DNA from: JBJXFE01 sp046153875
GTDB lineage: Bacteria; Planctomycetota; Phycisphaerae; Phycisphaerales; UBA1924
NCBI GenBank assembly: GCA_046153875.1
Contig: JBJXFE010000049.1
Span: 1-54,452, forward strand
Direction of reading: 5' to 3'
Length of the DNA stretch: 54,452 nucleotides
The position numbers were made by a program, and so were the translations under genes. Shown one piece after another: positions 9,095-17,887 of this stretch (positions are counted from its first letter, which is position 1; each line of letters starts with the position of its first letter). The notes under the pieces are model-generated. The model had not been told where the DNA came from, made no database searches, and was given only the letters and a program-made list of their open reading frames with translations.

Positions 9095-9490
9095 GTGATT
9101 CCGCCCGCGGGAGAGAGAGACACGAATACGAGGGTCCGGGTCGGGCGACCGGGGCTCGGGTGGCGGTCCGCGCTTGGGGCGGTCGTGCTGATCTCCGCGT
9201 GTGTCGGGTGCTCCGGGCCGGTCGCGCGCCGCCCGGTGGGAGCGCGGGCCGGAAACCAGGGCAGCGCGTGGGAGGTTGTGCTCGACGGCGCGCGGCTGGC
9301 GCGGGTGGAGAGCGAGCCCGAAACTGGGCGGCTCAACGAGCGCCTCAACCACCGCGCCGACGCGCCCGTGACGGCGCTGGACTCCTGGCCCGAGCGGGCG
9401 CGTCCCAGTGTGGATCGCCCGCGCCGCGTGTACATGACGGGCAGCTTCCGCGAGTACCTGTACTTCCGCCCCGGTCGCGGCCCGCGCTGA
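9095..9490 (+). CDS. Small putative lipoprotein, function unknown
   Basis: About 131 aa from a GTG at 9095; a TTG at 9077 is also possible, no in-frame ATG exists and the start is uncertain. A hydrophobic stretch ALGAVVLISAC ends in a plausible lipobox (I-S-A-C, Cys about 36), so it may be a lipoprotein. The C-terminal part (RRVYMTGSFREYLYFRPG) has mixed, protein-like composition with aromatic residues, which argues that the frame is genuinely coding. No known domain recognised. It is followed by the hairpin region at 9516-9564 and then the convergent fibro-slime gene. Confidence 0.5.
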   Translation: MIPPAGERDTNTRVRVGRPGLGWRSALGAVVLISACVGCSGPVARRPVGARAGNQGSAWEVVLDGARLARVESEPETGRLNERLNHRADAPVTALDSWPERARPSVDRPRRVYMTGSFREYLYFRPGRGPR

Positions 9491-9515
9491 CGCGCCGGCG
9501 GCCCGCCCCACGACC

Positions 9516-9564
9516 AAAAGAAAAACCGACGGCGGGGACTTGAAGTCTCCCGGCCGCCGGTCGG
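9516..9564 (-). terminator. Intrinsic terminator of the fibro-slime gene
   Basis: On the minus strand an imperfect long GC-rich stem (CCGGCGGCCGGGAGACTT against AAGTCCCCGCCGTCGG, 2-3 nt loop) is followed by TTTTTCTTTT. It starts about 28 nt after the stop at 9592 and may also serve the convergent plus-strand gene. Confidence 0.75.
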
Positions 9565-9591
9565 ACGGATCACCTGGATGCCGCGCGGGGC

Positions 9592-10512
9592 TTAGTCGTA
9601 GAGGGCGGTGGTGCTGGGCGGGTCCACGCTGATGAGGTTCAGCGTGGTCTCGATGCGGAAGTTGGACTGCGTCGTGTGCCGCTCGGCGAAGAAGAACTTG
9701 AGGCCGTAGGACTCGCCGTCCACCAGCCAGTTGAGGCGGTCGAGGTCGATGGTCTGCTCGACGGCCGAGTGGACGCCGCCGATGTCGATGACGAGCTTGC
9801 CGTCAACGAAGACCCAGACGTCGTCGTCACCGATGAAGCGGAAGACCTGGCCGGCGCCCTGCTTGTACTGGAAGGTCGTGTCCAGCTCGTAGGTGAAGTG
9901 GAAGTTCTTGTTGGTGGACGCGTAGTTGCCGTACATCTGCCCGTTGACGGGGAAGAACCCGCCGGCGGCGACGTACTCGGGGTGGGACTTGTCGTCGAAG
10001 ACGTACTTGTTGGTGCCGGTCTCGCGGTTGAGCTGGAGCGCGAGGGTCGAGGACATGTTCACGCCGGAGGTGTCGCGGAACCACTGGGCGAGGTTCGCGG
10101 CGGTGGTGGCGGCGCCGACCTGGGAGCTGCTCATCGCGCCGTTCGCATCACCCGCCATGCCGTTGATGTAGCTCTTGGGGTTGATGCGGTTGCGCCCGCT
10201 GGAGTCGCGCCACTGCGAGGTGACGCGCCGCCCCGTGGTCGCCCAGACGGGCTTGCCCTCGGAGTCGAGCGCCGTGGCGACCATGCCCATGTAGTGGCCG
10301 AAGCCGCCCGTGGGCTGGCGCTGGAAGTCCGCGTGCCCGCCGACGTCGCGCGAGCGGAAGTCGCGGACGATACCCGTCAGCGTGACCGTGGACGGGAGCT
10401 GGGAGAACGGGTCCGGGCGAGCGGAGGACGCCGACGAAGTGAACGCCACCCCGGCGGCCGCCGCGAGGATCAGAGTCCTGCGGCTGTTGAACGATCGGAA
10501 CGCAGCAAACAT
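9592..10512 (-). CDS. Secreted fibro-slime domain protein
   Basis: 306 aa with an N-terminal signal peptide (TLILAAAAGVAFTSSASSA). The C-terminal two thirds fit the fibro-slime / PA14-like domain: FHFTYELDTTFQYK, the signature DDDVWVFVDGKLVIDIGGVH, then a partner strand with LKFFFAERHTTQSNFRI. An early segment LTGIVRDF...HADFQ is typical of fibro-slime proteins. The family occurs in slime-mould and bacterial matrix or adhesion proteins; a carbohydrate-binding or surface role is inferred. AGGAG lies 6 nt before the ATG. Unlike its secreted neighbours it ends in TTALYD with no dockerin-like tag. Confidence 0.92.
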   Translation of the reverse strand: MFAAFRSFNSRRTLILAAAAGVAFTSSASSARPDPFSQLPSTVTLTGIVRDFRSRDVGGHADFQRQPTGGFGHYMGMVATALDSEGKPVWATTGRRVTSQWRDSSGRNRINPKSYINGMAGDANGAMSSSQVGAATTAANLAQWFRDTSGVNMSSTLALQLNRETGTNKYVFDDKSHPEYVAAGGFFPVNGQMYGNYASTNKNFHFTYELDTTFQYKQGAGQVFRFIGDDDVWVFVDGKLVIDIGGVHSAVEQTIDLDRLNWLVDGESYGLKFFFAERHTTQSNFRIETTLNLISVDPPSTTALYD

Positions 10513-10808
10513 GGTGATCTCCTGGGGCCCACGACCCCGTACCCTCGGGGCCGATCCACCGACGAGCCGCGTTCATCTTTGCTATTCGCGCCGGGCATTC
10601 GCCAGCAACGGTCGCGTGGACTGCCCGCGACCGCGACGCCTGTACCGCCTTGTGGTGGTGGGGAAACCCGCCCCGTCATCGCGTGCGGCGGGTGGGCGGC
10701 CGGTTCCGGGCGTGTTGAGCGGGCCGCGCGCGGATGATGGGACGTGGGGGCGAACGCGGGTGGGCGGCGGTGGTTGACGGCGCTCGCGGCCCACACGCGC
10801 GGCGTGGT

Positions 10809-13223
10809 TCACGGGCAGCCGAGGACGTACTTCCCCTGGAAGCAGCCGAAGTCCGCCACGGACAGCGTCCCGCTCGCGTTGCAGTCGGCGTACAGGTCGC
10901 CGAGCACGTACTTGCCCTGGAAGCAGCCGAAGTCGGCGACGCTGAGCGTGCCGGAGTTGTTGCAATCCGCGTAGCAGGGGTTGTCGAGCGCCAGTGCCGG
11001 GTCGGGCATGAGCGACACCGGGCGCACGCCGTCGTCGGCCACAATCCGGAACAAATCCTCGCCGATGATCGTGCCGGCCGTGAGCGCGACCTCATAGACG
11101 CCGCCGCCCAGCGCCGTGACGGCCCCGATCGCGGCGCTCCCGGCGCTCCCCGGGGCGTGCGTCACCTGAACGGACTGGATCGGGGCCGTGATCGCCTGCC
11201 CCTGCCAGTCGCGCAGCGTGATCGTCATCGTCGCGGCGGCCGCACCGTTCGCGGGGACCGACGGTGGGTTCAGCGCGGCGAGGGACTGCACACCGTCGGG
11301 CCGGCCAACGAGCGCGGCGCGCCAGGCGTCATACTGGATCTGCAGGGTGGCGACGGGGTCGGGGTTGGCGAGCTGCTGGAACGCGACGTTGAACTCCATG
11401 AAGTAGTCGCCGGTCGCGGTGCCGATCCCGTCGGGGAAGTCGCCCCCGCCGCGGTTGTCGGCCGTGATGATGCTGTTGGCCTGGTTGGGGAAGGCCAGGT
11501 CGCGGGCGCCGTCGGCGTTCAGGTCCGCCACGAGCCCGTCGCCGAGCGTCGCGCCGACGGTGTGAATCGGGCCGACCGTGAACGCGCCCGCGGGCGAGCC
11601 CGTGAGCACGACGAACCGCCCGCCGCTGATCGGCGCGACCAGGTCGGGGCTGCCGTCACCGGTGACGTCCGCGGCGATGAGGCTCGTCGGCGTCGCGGTC
11701 AGAGCGTAGGTGACGGGCGCGAACGCGCCGGAGCCGTTGTTGAGCAGCACGGTGACGCCGAGCGGCGCCCCGGTGCTCGCCGCGGCCAGGTCGATGTCGG
11801 TGTCGGCGTCGAAGTCGGCGGCTGCGAGGTACTGCGGGAGAGTCGGGACGCCGACGATCGCGCCCGGTGCGAAGGTGCCGTCGCCGTTGTTCAGCAGGAC
11901 GCGCACCTCGTTGCCGGTGCGTGCGGCGACGGCCAGGTCGATGTCGGCGTCGGCGTCGAGGCGGGCCGCCACGATGTCGCGTGGTTCATCGCCGGCGGCG
12001 TACTGCACTGCGGGCAGGAACCCCCCCGCGTCGTTGTTGATCAGGACCGAGACCATGTCCACGCTCTGATTGGCGACGGCGACGTCGGGGCGCCCCGCGC
12101 AGTTGAGGTTCTCCACGATGAGCGCCGCCGGCGAGGCGCCCGCCAGCGTGTCCGTCTTCGGGCCGAACGCGGCCGCGGGCAACCCCGGCAGCACCGAGAC
12201 CGTGTTGCTCGTGAGGTTGCACGTCACGGCGTCGAGATTCGCGTCGCCGACCAGGTCCGCCATCACGACGGCCCGCGGCTGCGCCCCGGTGGGGAAGCTC
12301 GTCGGCAGGCTGGCGAAGATCGAGAACGGGTTTCCCGGCGGCGTCTGGTTGGCGTGGACGCTGAGCGTGTTGCCGCTCGTGTTCACGCAGAGCAGCTCGG
12401 GCCGGCCGTCGCCGGTGAGGTCCTGGGCGGCGAGCCCGAAGGGCGCGGACCCGGCCCGGTAGATGCCGAAGCTGCCGTCGGTGTCGCCGGTGCGCGCGAT
12501 GAGCATGTACGCGATGTGGGCCGACTTGGTGAACGACGCGGGCGGGCACCCGCACGACGTGGGCGACGCGGGGCATGAGCAGCGACCGTCGCCGCCGGCC
12601 ACGCGGGCGGCCTGCATCGAGGCCATGAGCTTGGTCGCGACGTCGCCCGGCGTGTTGATCGCGGCCTGCACCGCGGCAGCGACCACGCACGGGCCGGTCA
12701 GGATGTTCCCCTGGATCGCGTAGACGATGTCCCCGGTCCGCCCCAGGTGGGTGTACGCGTAGGTGCCGGTCTGCCCACCGGCCCAGGCGTGGGCCCCCGT
12801 GCCGGAGAACGTGGCCGTGCGCCCGAGTGCGTCCGCGATGCCGTACTGCCGCGTCTGGTGCCCGGTGTCGAAGGTAGCGAGGCCGGTGAGGATGTCCGCG
12901 GGCGCGACGCCCAGCCCGAGGCGGTCGCGGATGAACACGCGGTTCTGTCCGGTGCTGTCCACGAAGCTCTGGGCCGTCGCCGCGCCGGTCCCGGTGAGGA
13001 GCACCGGCGTGTTGGCCTGGAGGTCGAAGCCCGTCAGGCACGTCGCGCTGCCGACCGCGATCTCCTTCGTCCGCAAGTCGATCAGGATGATCGACCACGT
13101 CGCGTCCGCGACGGACGCGCAGGCCAGGGCCGCCCCAGCGGCCGCGAGGAGCCGGACCCCGCGTCGGCGCGCCCCGACCCGACCCGTTCCTTCGGCCCGC
13201 GACGCGACAGGTATGGTGTTCAC
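10809..13223 (-). CDS. Secreted DUF1028 and FG-GAP/VCBS protein with dockerin-like C-terminal tag
   Basis: 804 aa from the GTG at 13223, chosen because GGAG lies 7 nt upstream; a GTG at 13259 is the longer alternative. After a signal peptide ending near SVADA, residues about 40-250 match DUF1028, an Ntn-hydrolase-like family: ATWSIILIDLRTKEIAVGSA, then GLGVAPADILTGLA and AWAGGQTGTYAYTHLGRTGDIVYAIQGN. A Cys-rich insert (CSCPASPTSCGCPP) follows. Residues about 255-640 carry FG-GAP/VCBS blades such as ADLVGDANLDAVTC, ARLDADADIDLAVA and ADFDADTDIDLAAA. An Ig-like segment and the two-repeat tag ending GCP complete it. Function unknown; the domain order suggests an extracellular hydrolase-like protein or binding protein. 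Confidence 0.88.
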   Translation of the reverse strand: MNTIPVASRAEGTGRVGARRRGVRLLAAAGAALACASVADATWSIILIDLRTKEIAVGSATCLTGFDLQANTPVLLTGTGAATAQSFVDSTGQNRVFIRDRLGLGVAPADILTGLATFDTGHQTRQYGIADALGRTATFSGTGAHAWAGGQTGTYAYTHLGRTGDIVYAIQGNILTGPCVVAAAVQAAINTPGDVATKLMASMQAARVAGGDGRCSCPASPTSCGCPPASFTKSAHIAYMLIARTGDTDGSFGIYRAGSAPFGLAAQDLTGDGRPELLCVNTSGNTLSVHANQTPPGNPFSIFASLPTSFPTGAQPRAVVMADLVGDANLDAVTCNLTSNTVSVLPGLPAAAFGPKTDTLAGASPAALIVENLNCAGRPDVAVANQSVDMVSVLINNDAGGFLPAVQYAAGDEPRDIVAARLDADADIDLAVAARTGNEVRVLLNNGDGTFAPGAIVGVPTLPQYLAAADFDADTDIDLAAASTGAPLGVTVLLNNGSGAFAPVTYALTATPTSLIAADVTGDGSPDLVAPISGGRFVVLTGSPAGAFTVGPIHTVGATLGDGLVADLNADGARDLAFPNQANSIITADNRGGGDFPDGIGTATGDYFMEFNVAFQQLANPDPVATLQIQYDAWRAALVGRPDGVQSLAALNPPSVPANGAAAATMTITLRDWQGQAITAPIQSVQVTHAPGSAGSAAIGAVTALGGGVYEVALTAGTIIGEDLFRIVADDGVRPVSLMPDPALALDNPCYADCNNSGTLSVADFGCFQGKYVLGDLYADCNASGTLSVADFGCFQGKYVLGCP

Positions 13224-13396
13224 GGCAGGGCTCCATCCCCGGGCGAGAGCCGGGGTCACCGCAGGGATTCAGCATACCTCATGCCGAACCCCGCACCACC
13301 ACCAATGTCACGGCCTCACCGCGTTCGAGGCCGGATAACCGCCGGAACCGCCGCACGCACCCTTGTGCTGGCCGCCCACCACCCTTGCCCATTGGC

Positions 13397-15541
13397 TCAT
13401 GGGCACCCCAGCACATACTGACCCTGGAAGCAGCCGAAGTCGCCGACGGTGAGCGTGCCGCTGGCGTTGCAGTCCGCATACAGGTCGCCCAGCACGTACT
13501 TGCCCTGGAAACACCCGAAATCGGCGACGGTCAGCGAGCCGCTGTTGTTGCAGTCCGCGTAGCAGTCGCCGCACTCGACGACGGTGCTCTTGAGGGTGAC
13601 GTTGTCCACCTGCCACCCGCGGAAGTTGTTGAACTGCCCGTCGACCGTGTCGAACTCAAAGCGGATCGTTACGGTCTGCCCGGCGAAGGCGCCGAGATTG
13701 ACGGACCGCGTCTGCCACCCGCTCGACTCCGAGGCCGCGTCGACCATCACGTTGTTGACGAACACCTCCGCGCTGTCCCACCCGGCCAGCGCCTCGGTGA
13801 TGAGCGAGGAGCAATACTCGAGCGTGAGAGCCGCGCCCGGCGGGACCGCCGGCAGCGCGATCGGCGCGCTGGTGAGGTTCCCGGAGTTGGTGGTGGTTCC
13901 GGTCTGGAAGGTGCAGGTCGTGGTGCTGCCGTAGTACGCGATGCCGCCGGCGGCGCACCCGGTCGCCGGATTCCCGCACACGTTCGTGGTCATGTTCCAG
14001 AGGCCGCTGGTGGTCCACCCGGCGGGCAGCCCGGCGTTGAAGTCGAACGCCGCGACGGTCTGCACCGCGGTCACGCCGACCCCGACGTTGAAGGTGGCGC
14101 CCGGCGCGGTCTGCGGCAGCGTCACCGTCGTGCCGCCCGTCCCCAGCGCGCTGAAGTAGTACTGCGGCGCATCCGTGCAATCCTTCGAGGGCAGCGTCCC
14201 TTGATAGCTGTTCCCGCCCGTGCTCGTCAACGCCACGGTGGTGAACGCGCCCGGCGCGGTGCGGAAGTGCAGCGTCGGGCTGCCGGGCACGACCTGCTGC
14301 GTGTTCGGCGTCACCTGCACGTTGAGCACCGTCGGGGTTCCCGGCGGGATGAGCGTCACAGGCGTGTGCGCGATGGACAGCGGGCCGAAGGGGATGCAGC
14401 CCGCGAGCGGGTTCGCCAGGTACCCCTGCACCGTCGGGTAGTCGATCGCCGTCCCGCTGTTCGACCCGCCGGTTGAGGTGCATCCGCCGTGCGTGTGAAT
14501 GCCGATCGCCTCGCCCGTGGATTCCAGGATCACCGGCGAGCCCGAGTTGCCGCCCGTGGTGTCCACGGTGTATTGCAGGGCGGTCGGGGGATTGCGGCTC
14601 ACGAACGCGCCCGTGTGGGTCTTCTGGACCTGGCTCCAGGTCGGCGTGATGGGGGCCGACGTCACACCGTAGCCCGTGACCCGCGTCACCTGAGAACTCG
14701 GCTGCGGGGCGGCCGAGGCGACGGTGTACGCCGCGTTCTGCACGAAGCGGGGCGCCTGGTTCGACACCGAGTTGACGGCGCTGAAGAACTGCGCCCCGTC
14801 CAGCCCGACGCCGAGCCCGTTGTTGCTCTGGATCGACGACTGGATGACCGGGTACTGGTCCTGCGGCGCGGGGTTGATCGGCGTCCCGGAGGCCGAGGAG
14901 AGCGGCACGTTGAACTGCACGACCGCGTTGGTGGTCGTGGTGCTGATGCAGTGCCCGGCGGTCAGGAAGCGGTTGGCGCAGTTGCCCAGGTCGATCAGCC
15001 ACGCCGTGCACCCGATCGGCATGAGCCGCGCGTTGCGCGGATCGCTCGACAGCACGCGGTCGTCCGTGGGGCCGCAGATGGTCTCGATCTGCGGGCCCAT
15101 TCCCGCGACACCCGCGGTGACTTCGGACATCACGACGCGGCTGGGGCCGGTCCCCGGATAGGCGTAGAGCTCGACGAGCACCGCGTCGCCGTTGAAGTAC
15201 GCCGAGGTGTGCGACCACTCGCCGATCGCGCGGGCGTTCATGGGCTGCTGCCCGCCGTCCTGCATGGATGTGAGCAGGAGGTACGCGCCGTTTCCGGCGC
15301 CGACCTGGCCCGCGAGGGCGACCTGATCGAACTTCAGGCGCAGCCAGGGCGCCCGCGGAACGTGAACCATCCCGGACCACACCAGCGCGGCCGCGCCGGC
15401 GGGCGCGTTGTTGGCCACCGGGCCGGAGTCGATCGCGACCGCGGCCCGTTCGCTCAGAACCGGAGCGGTCTGGGCCGAGGCCCCCGATGCGCACGCGCCC
15501 AACACCGCCGCGGCCACCAGAGCCGTCACGTTCCGAGCCAT
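13397..15541 (-). CDS. Secreted trypsin-like serine protease with dockerin-like C-terminal tag
   Basis: 714 aa with signal peptide MARNVTALVAAAVLGACASG. The start has GGAGG 7 nt upstream. The protease domain shows a chymotrypsin-fold triad: LTAGHC (His about 197), an Asp in GVGLDGAQFF (about 248) and TGGNSGSPV (Ser about 333), similar to V8/glutamyl-endopeptidase-like members. After it come beta-rich segments, including one with FDFNAGLPAGWTTSGLWN and VDGQFNNFRGWQVDNVTLK, a jelly-roll typical of secreted proteins. The last about 55 residues are the two-repeat Cys-containing tag. It probably acts outside the cytoplasm. Cleavage specificity cannot be told from sequence. Confidence 0.93.
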   Translation of the reverse strand: MARNVTALVAAAVLGACASGASAQTAPVLSERAAVAIDSGPVANNAPAGAAALVWSGMVHVPRAPWLRLKFDQVALAGQVGAGNGAYLLLTSMQDGGQQPMNARAIGEWSHTSAYFNGDAVLVELYAYPGTGPSRVVMSEVTAGVAGMGPQIETICGPTDDRVLSSDPRNARLMPIGCTAWLIDLGNCANRFLTAGHCISTTTTNAVVQFNVPLSSASGTPINPAPQDQYPVIQSSIQSNNGLGVGLDGAQFFSAVNSVSNQAPRFVQNAAYTVASAAPQPSSQVTRVTGYGVTSAPITPTWSQVQKTHTGAFVSRNPPTALQYTVDTTGGNSGSPVILESTGEAIGIHTHGGCTSTGGSNSGTAIDYPTVQGYLANPLAGCIPFGPLSIAHTPVTLIPPGTPTVLNVQVTPNTQQVVPGSPTLHFRTAPGAFTTVALTSTGGNSYQGTLPSKDCTDAPQYYFSALGTGGTTVTLPQTAPGATFNVGVGVTAVQTVAAFDFNAGLPAGWTTSGLWNMTTNVCGNPATGCAAGGIAYYGSTTTCTFQTGTTTNSGNLTSAPIALPAVPPGAALTLEYCSSLITEALAGWDSAEVFVNNVMVDAASESSGWQTRSVNLGAFAGQTVTIRFEFDTVDGQFNNFRGWQVDNVTLKSTVVECGDCYADCNNSGSLTVADFGCFQGKYVLGDLYADCNASGTLTVGDFGCFQGQYVLGCP

Positions 15542-15682
15542 GGTCGATCCTCCGTAGAACTGCTGTCCGTTGAACTGCTGCCGGGTGAGCCGCGGCCCGA
15601 ACGGAGCCGGATGATCCGCCCGTCAGTCCGCAGAATAAACCCTCATGCGATCCGCCGCAACATGTTTTCGCACGGCCTTTCC

Positions 15683-15722
15683 GTGTCTCTTCGTCCCGTC
15701 GTCCCTCGGTCCCTCGATCCCT
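15683..15722. repeat. Degenerate 8-nt tandem repeat (five units)
   Basis: Units GTGTCTCT, TCGTCCCG, TCGTCCCT, CGGTCCCT and CGATCCCT run in phase with period 8. The array ends 6 nt from the stop of the DNRLRE protein gene (minus strand). Confidence 0.6.
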
Positions 15723-15728
15723 TCTTCG

Positions 15729-16571
15729 CTACGGGCACCCGAGGACATACTTGCCCTGGAAGCAGCCGAAGTCGGCGACGGAGAGCGTGCCGCTGGCGTT
15801 GCAATCGGCGTACATGTCCCCGAGCACGTACTTGCCCTGGAAGCAGCCGAAGTCGGCGACGGAGAGCGTGCCGGAGTTGTTGCAGTCGGGGTAGCACGGC
15901 GGGGTGTAGTCGATGGTGAGCACCGGGCGGCTGGCGACCACCGGGTGCTCGTGCGTGTCGAAGCGCTTGGCCGTGGACGTCGCCGTCTCGTCACCCACGA
16001 TCATCCAGCCGAAGTTCGTGGCGGGCTGATCAAGCCAGCTCTGCACGTCCGCGGTCATCCCGGCGGTCGACCCCCAGGTGTACACGCCGAGCACGCCGAC
16101 GGTCTGCGTGGCGCTGGGTGCGGCGTTGAAATCCCCGCCGGGGGTGGCCCACGTCTGCGTGTTCCAGAATGTGTGCAGCCACGTGGCATCGCCCGGCAAT
16201 GCCTGGATCCCGCCGCCCTGGTTCCCGCCGGGCACGGATGCACCCTGGCCCCAGTCCGCCGAGACCGGGTGCAGGCCGCACGTCGTGTCGAAGGCGATCG
16301 TCTGCGACATGTTCAAGGTAAGGGTGACGCTGTTGATGGTGGACCCGGCGGGCACGGCCGCGGGCACGTCGAACATCATCAGGGCCCGGCGGCGCAGGTT
16401 CAGGGACGTCATGCCGCAGAACATGTACGCGCCGGCCCCGTTGCTGAGATTCCCGGTCGTGTCCTCGTAGAGGGTGTTGTCCTTGGCGGTCGTGATCTGG
16501 ACGACATCCCCCGCGGCGAGCGGGGCCGCCACCGCGAGAGCACCGGCCGCCACAAGCATCTTCGGGTTCAT
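15729..16571 (-). CDS. Secreted DNRLRE-domain protein with dockerin-like C-terminal tag
   Basis: 280 aa from the ATG at 16571. GGAGG lies 8 nt upstream and a signal peptide (MLVAAGALAVAAPLAAG) follows at once, so much longer in-frame versions are rejected. The body fits the DNRLRE family, a beta-sandwich of surface proteins: KDNTLYEDTTGNLSNGAG, an RRALMMFDVP strand, INSVTLTLNMSQT, a GATWLHTFWN-like segment (DATWLHTFWNTQTW), and a final SRPVLTIDYTPP strand. The two-repeat tag ending GCP follows at once, in the LSVADFGCFQ form. Likely a surface structural or adhesive protein. Confidence 0.9.
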   Translation of the reverse strand: MNPKMLVAAGALAVAAPLAAGDVVQITTAKDNTLYEDTTGNLSNGAGAYMFCGMTSLNLRRRALMMFDVPAAVPAGSTINSVTLTLNMSQTIAFDTTCGLHPVSADWGQGASVPGGNQGGGIQALPGDATWLHTFWNTQTWATPGGDFNAAPSATQTVGVLGVYTWGSTAGMTADVQSWLDQPATNFGWMIVGDETATSTAKRFDTHEHPVVASRPVLTIDYTPPCYPDCNNSGTLSVADFGCFQGKYVLGDMYADCNASGTLSVADFGCFQGKYVLGCP

Positions 16572-16750
16572 CTCTCGTCCCTCCATTCCGTCGCGGTGCC
16601 CGATCACTTGACTGTACCCCGGCGGGCGTGAACTGGGGAGCCGGTGCACCACTTTCAGCGCGTCGTGGTGCGCACGGTTGGCCTGTGGATTCCCCAGGTT
16701 CCCTTCTCCCGGGTTGCGCACACCGTCCGCGCCGGGCCCCACCACCCATG

Positions 16751-16756
16751 TAGAAT
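16751..16756 (+). promoter_or_regulatory. -10 element at the start of the 80-aa ORF
   Basis: TAGAAT is followed by 7 nt and then the ATG at 16764, compatible with a leaderless transcript. Confidence 0.45.
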
Positions 16757-16763
16757 GGGCGGC

Positions 16764-17006
16764 ATGTTCTGGCGGAGTTTCGGCTTTCGGGACGGGTTTT
16801 CGCCGGGCGACGTCGTGCGGCGGGCCCACGAGCGCTGGCTCGACCGGGCGCTGAGGTCCGGGAAGCCATATCCGCGCATCCCGCTCCGTCGCGCGGATCA
16901 CGGCGGGTTCGACCGGATGCGGGCACGCGCCGGCGGACGCGATCGTGCCGCGCGGTGGTGGGCCCTCGCCCTGGAACGGGTGACCACGGACCCGAGCCGC
17001 GACTGA
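16764..17006 (+). CDS. Small basic protein, function unknown
   Basis: 80 aa (MFWRSFGFRDGF at the N-terminus), rich in Arg, Trp and Asp, with no signal peptide or membrane segment. It is supported by the -10-like TAGAAT exactly 7 nt before the ATG and by protein-like use of Trp and Phe. It lies divergent to the DNRLRE gene and 81 bases before a membrane-protein gene. I recognise no domain. A chance ORF cannot be excluded at this GC content. Confidence 0.45.
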   Translation: MFWRSFGFRDGFSPGDVVRRAHERWLDRALRSGKPYPRIPLRRADHGGFDRMRARAGGRDRAARWWALALERVTTDPSRD

Positions 17007-17028
17007 ACCATCGCCCGCCCGACGCCTG

Positions 17029-17034
17029 TAGAAT
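17029..17034 (+). promoter_or_regulatory. -10 element upstream of the two-TM membrane protein gene
   Basis: TGTAGAAT about 52 nt before the ATG at 17087. The leader then carries GGAG 8 nt before the start codon. A matching -35 is not evident. Confidence 0.4.
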
Positions 17035-17086
17035 CGGCTTCCCCCCCACGCCGGGGCGATCCCGGCGCGCCCCGGAGCCACGCACG

Positions 17087-17887
17087 ATGCCCGCGACGCA
17101 GACGACCACGCTCGGCCGCAAGTGGCTTTTCAAGATGTGCATCTTCATCGCCGCGGGGGTCATCCTCGCGGCGTGGGGCGCCCTCGACGCGGGCGTGGTG
17201 TACCCCGCGCGCGGCGCAAGGGCCGCAGAGCGGCTCGAGTTCCTCTACCTCGACGCCGTAACGGAGCGCGGCACCCGGCCCGTCATGGTCTCGTTCGAGC
17301 CCGTCGCCGAGCGTGATCGGCTCGCGAAGGAAGCGGGCCTCGGCGCGATCTCCGCGCAGGACAAGCTCAAGCTCGACTGGCTCGGGCAGCTCGCGCTCAT
17401 CGGGAAGCTCGGCACGGAGCGCATCACGATCCCCGACGCTGCGGCACGCTACACGGAGCTCTCGAAAACGTGGCTGACGGCCGGCGGCACCAGCGGCAAC
17501 GCCGTGCCCCTCGCGTCCTACGACATCCCGGTCCAGTGGGGCATCTGCATCCTCGGCGCGGCGCTGGCGGGGTGGCTTACGGTTCACGTTGTCCGCGTCG
17601 CGGGGCGGAAGTTCTGCTGGGACCCGGGCGAGAAGCGGCTCACGCTCCCCGACGGGTCGAGCCTCGTGCCGGGCGACATCGCCGAGTTCGACAAGCGCAA
17701 GTGGGACAAGTTCCTGATCTTCCTCAAGGTCAAGGCGGGGCATGATCGGCTTGGCGGTCGGGAGATGGTGCTCGACCTCTATCACCACGCTCCGCTCGAG
17801 GACTGGGTGCTCGAGATGGAGCGCACCGCATTCCCGGAGAACACCGCGAGCGCGCCCACGGAGGCGCCGCCCGTCCCCGCCGCGTGA
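17087..17887 (+). CDS. Membrane protein with two transmembrane segments, function unknown
   Basis: 266 aa from the ATG at 17087. One hydrophobic helix lies near residues 16-36 (CIFIAAGVILAAWGAL) and a second near 150-167 (ICILGAALAGWLTVHVV). Between them is a soluble region of about 110 residues. After the second helix comes a 90-residue beta-rich domain (FCWDPGEKRLTLPDGSSLVPGDIAEFDKRKW) that reads like a bacterial PH-like fold; that is inference. The stop overlaps the next start as GTGA, so the two are translationally coupled. No specific family recognised. Confidence 0.8.
   Translation: MPATQTTTLGRKWLFKMCIFIAAGVILAAWGALDAGVVYPARGARAAERLEFLYLDAVTERGTRPVMVSFEPVAERDRLAKEAGLGAISAQDKLKLDWLGQLALIGKLGTERITIPDAAARYTELSKTWLTAGGTSGNAVPLASYDIPVQWGICILGAALAGWLTVHVVRVAGRKFCWDPGEKRLTLPDGSSLVPGDIAEFDKRKWDKFLIFLKVKAGHDRLGGREMVLDLYHHAPLEDWVLEMERTAFPENTASAPTEAPPVPAA

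Noticed and set aside
8836..9543. A 235-codon plus-strand ORF overlapping the lipoprotein-like ORF at 9095
   Set aside because: It overlaps in another frame, is rich in Arg/Gly/Pro, and has no signal or domain; the 9095 frame looks more protein-like.
15729..17081. Longer 450-codon version of the DNRLRE gene
   Set aside because: The signal peptide and ribosome-binding site at 16571 fix the shorter start; the upstream part is Arg/Pro-rich out-of-gene translation.
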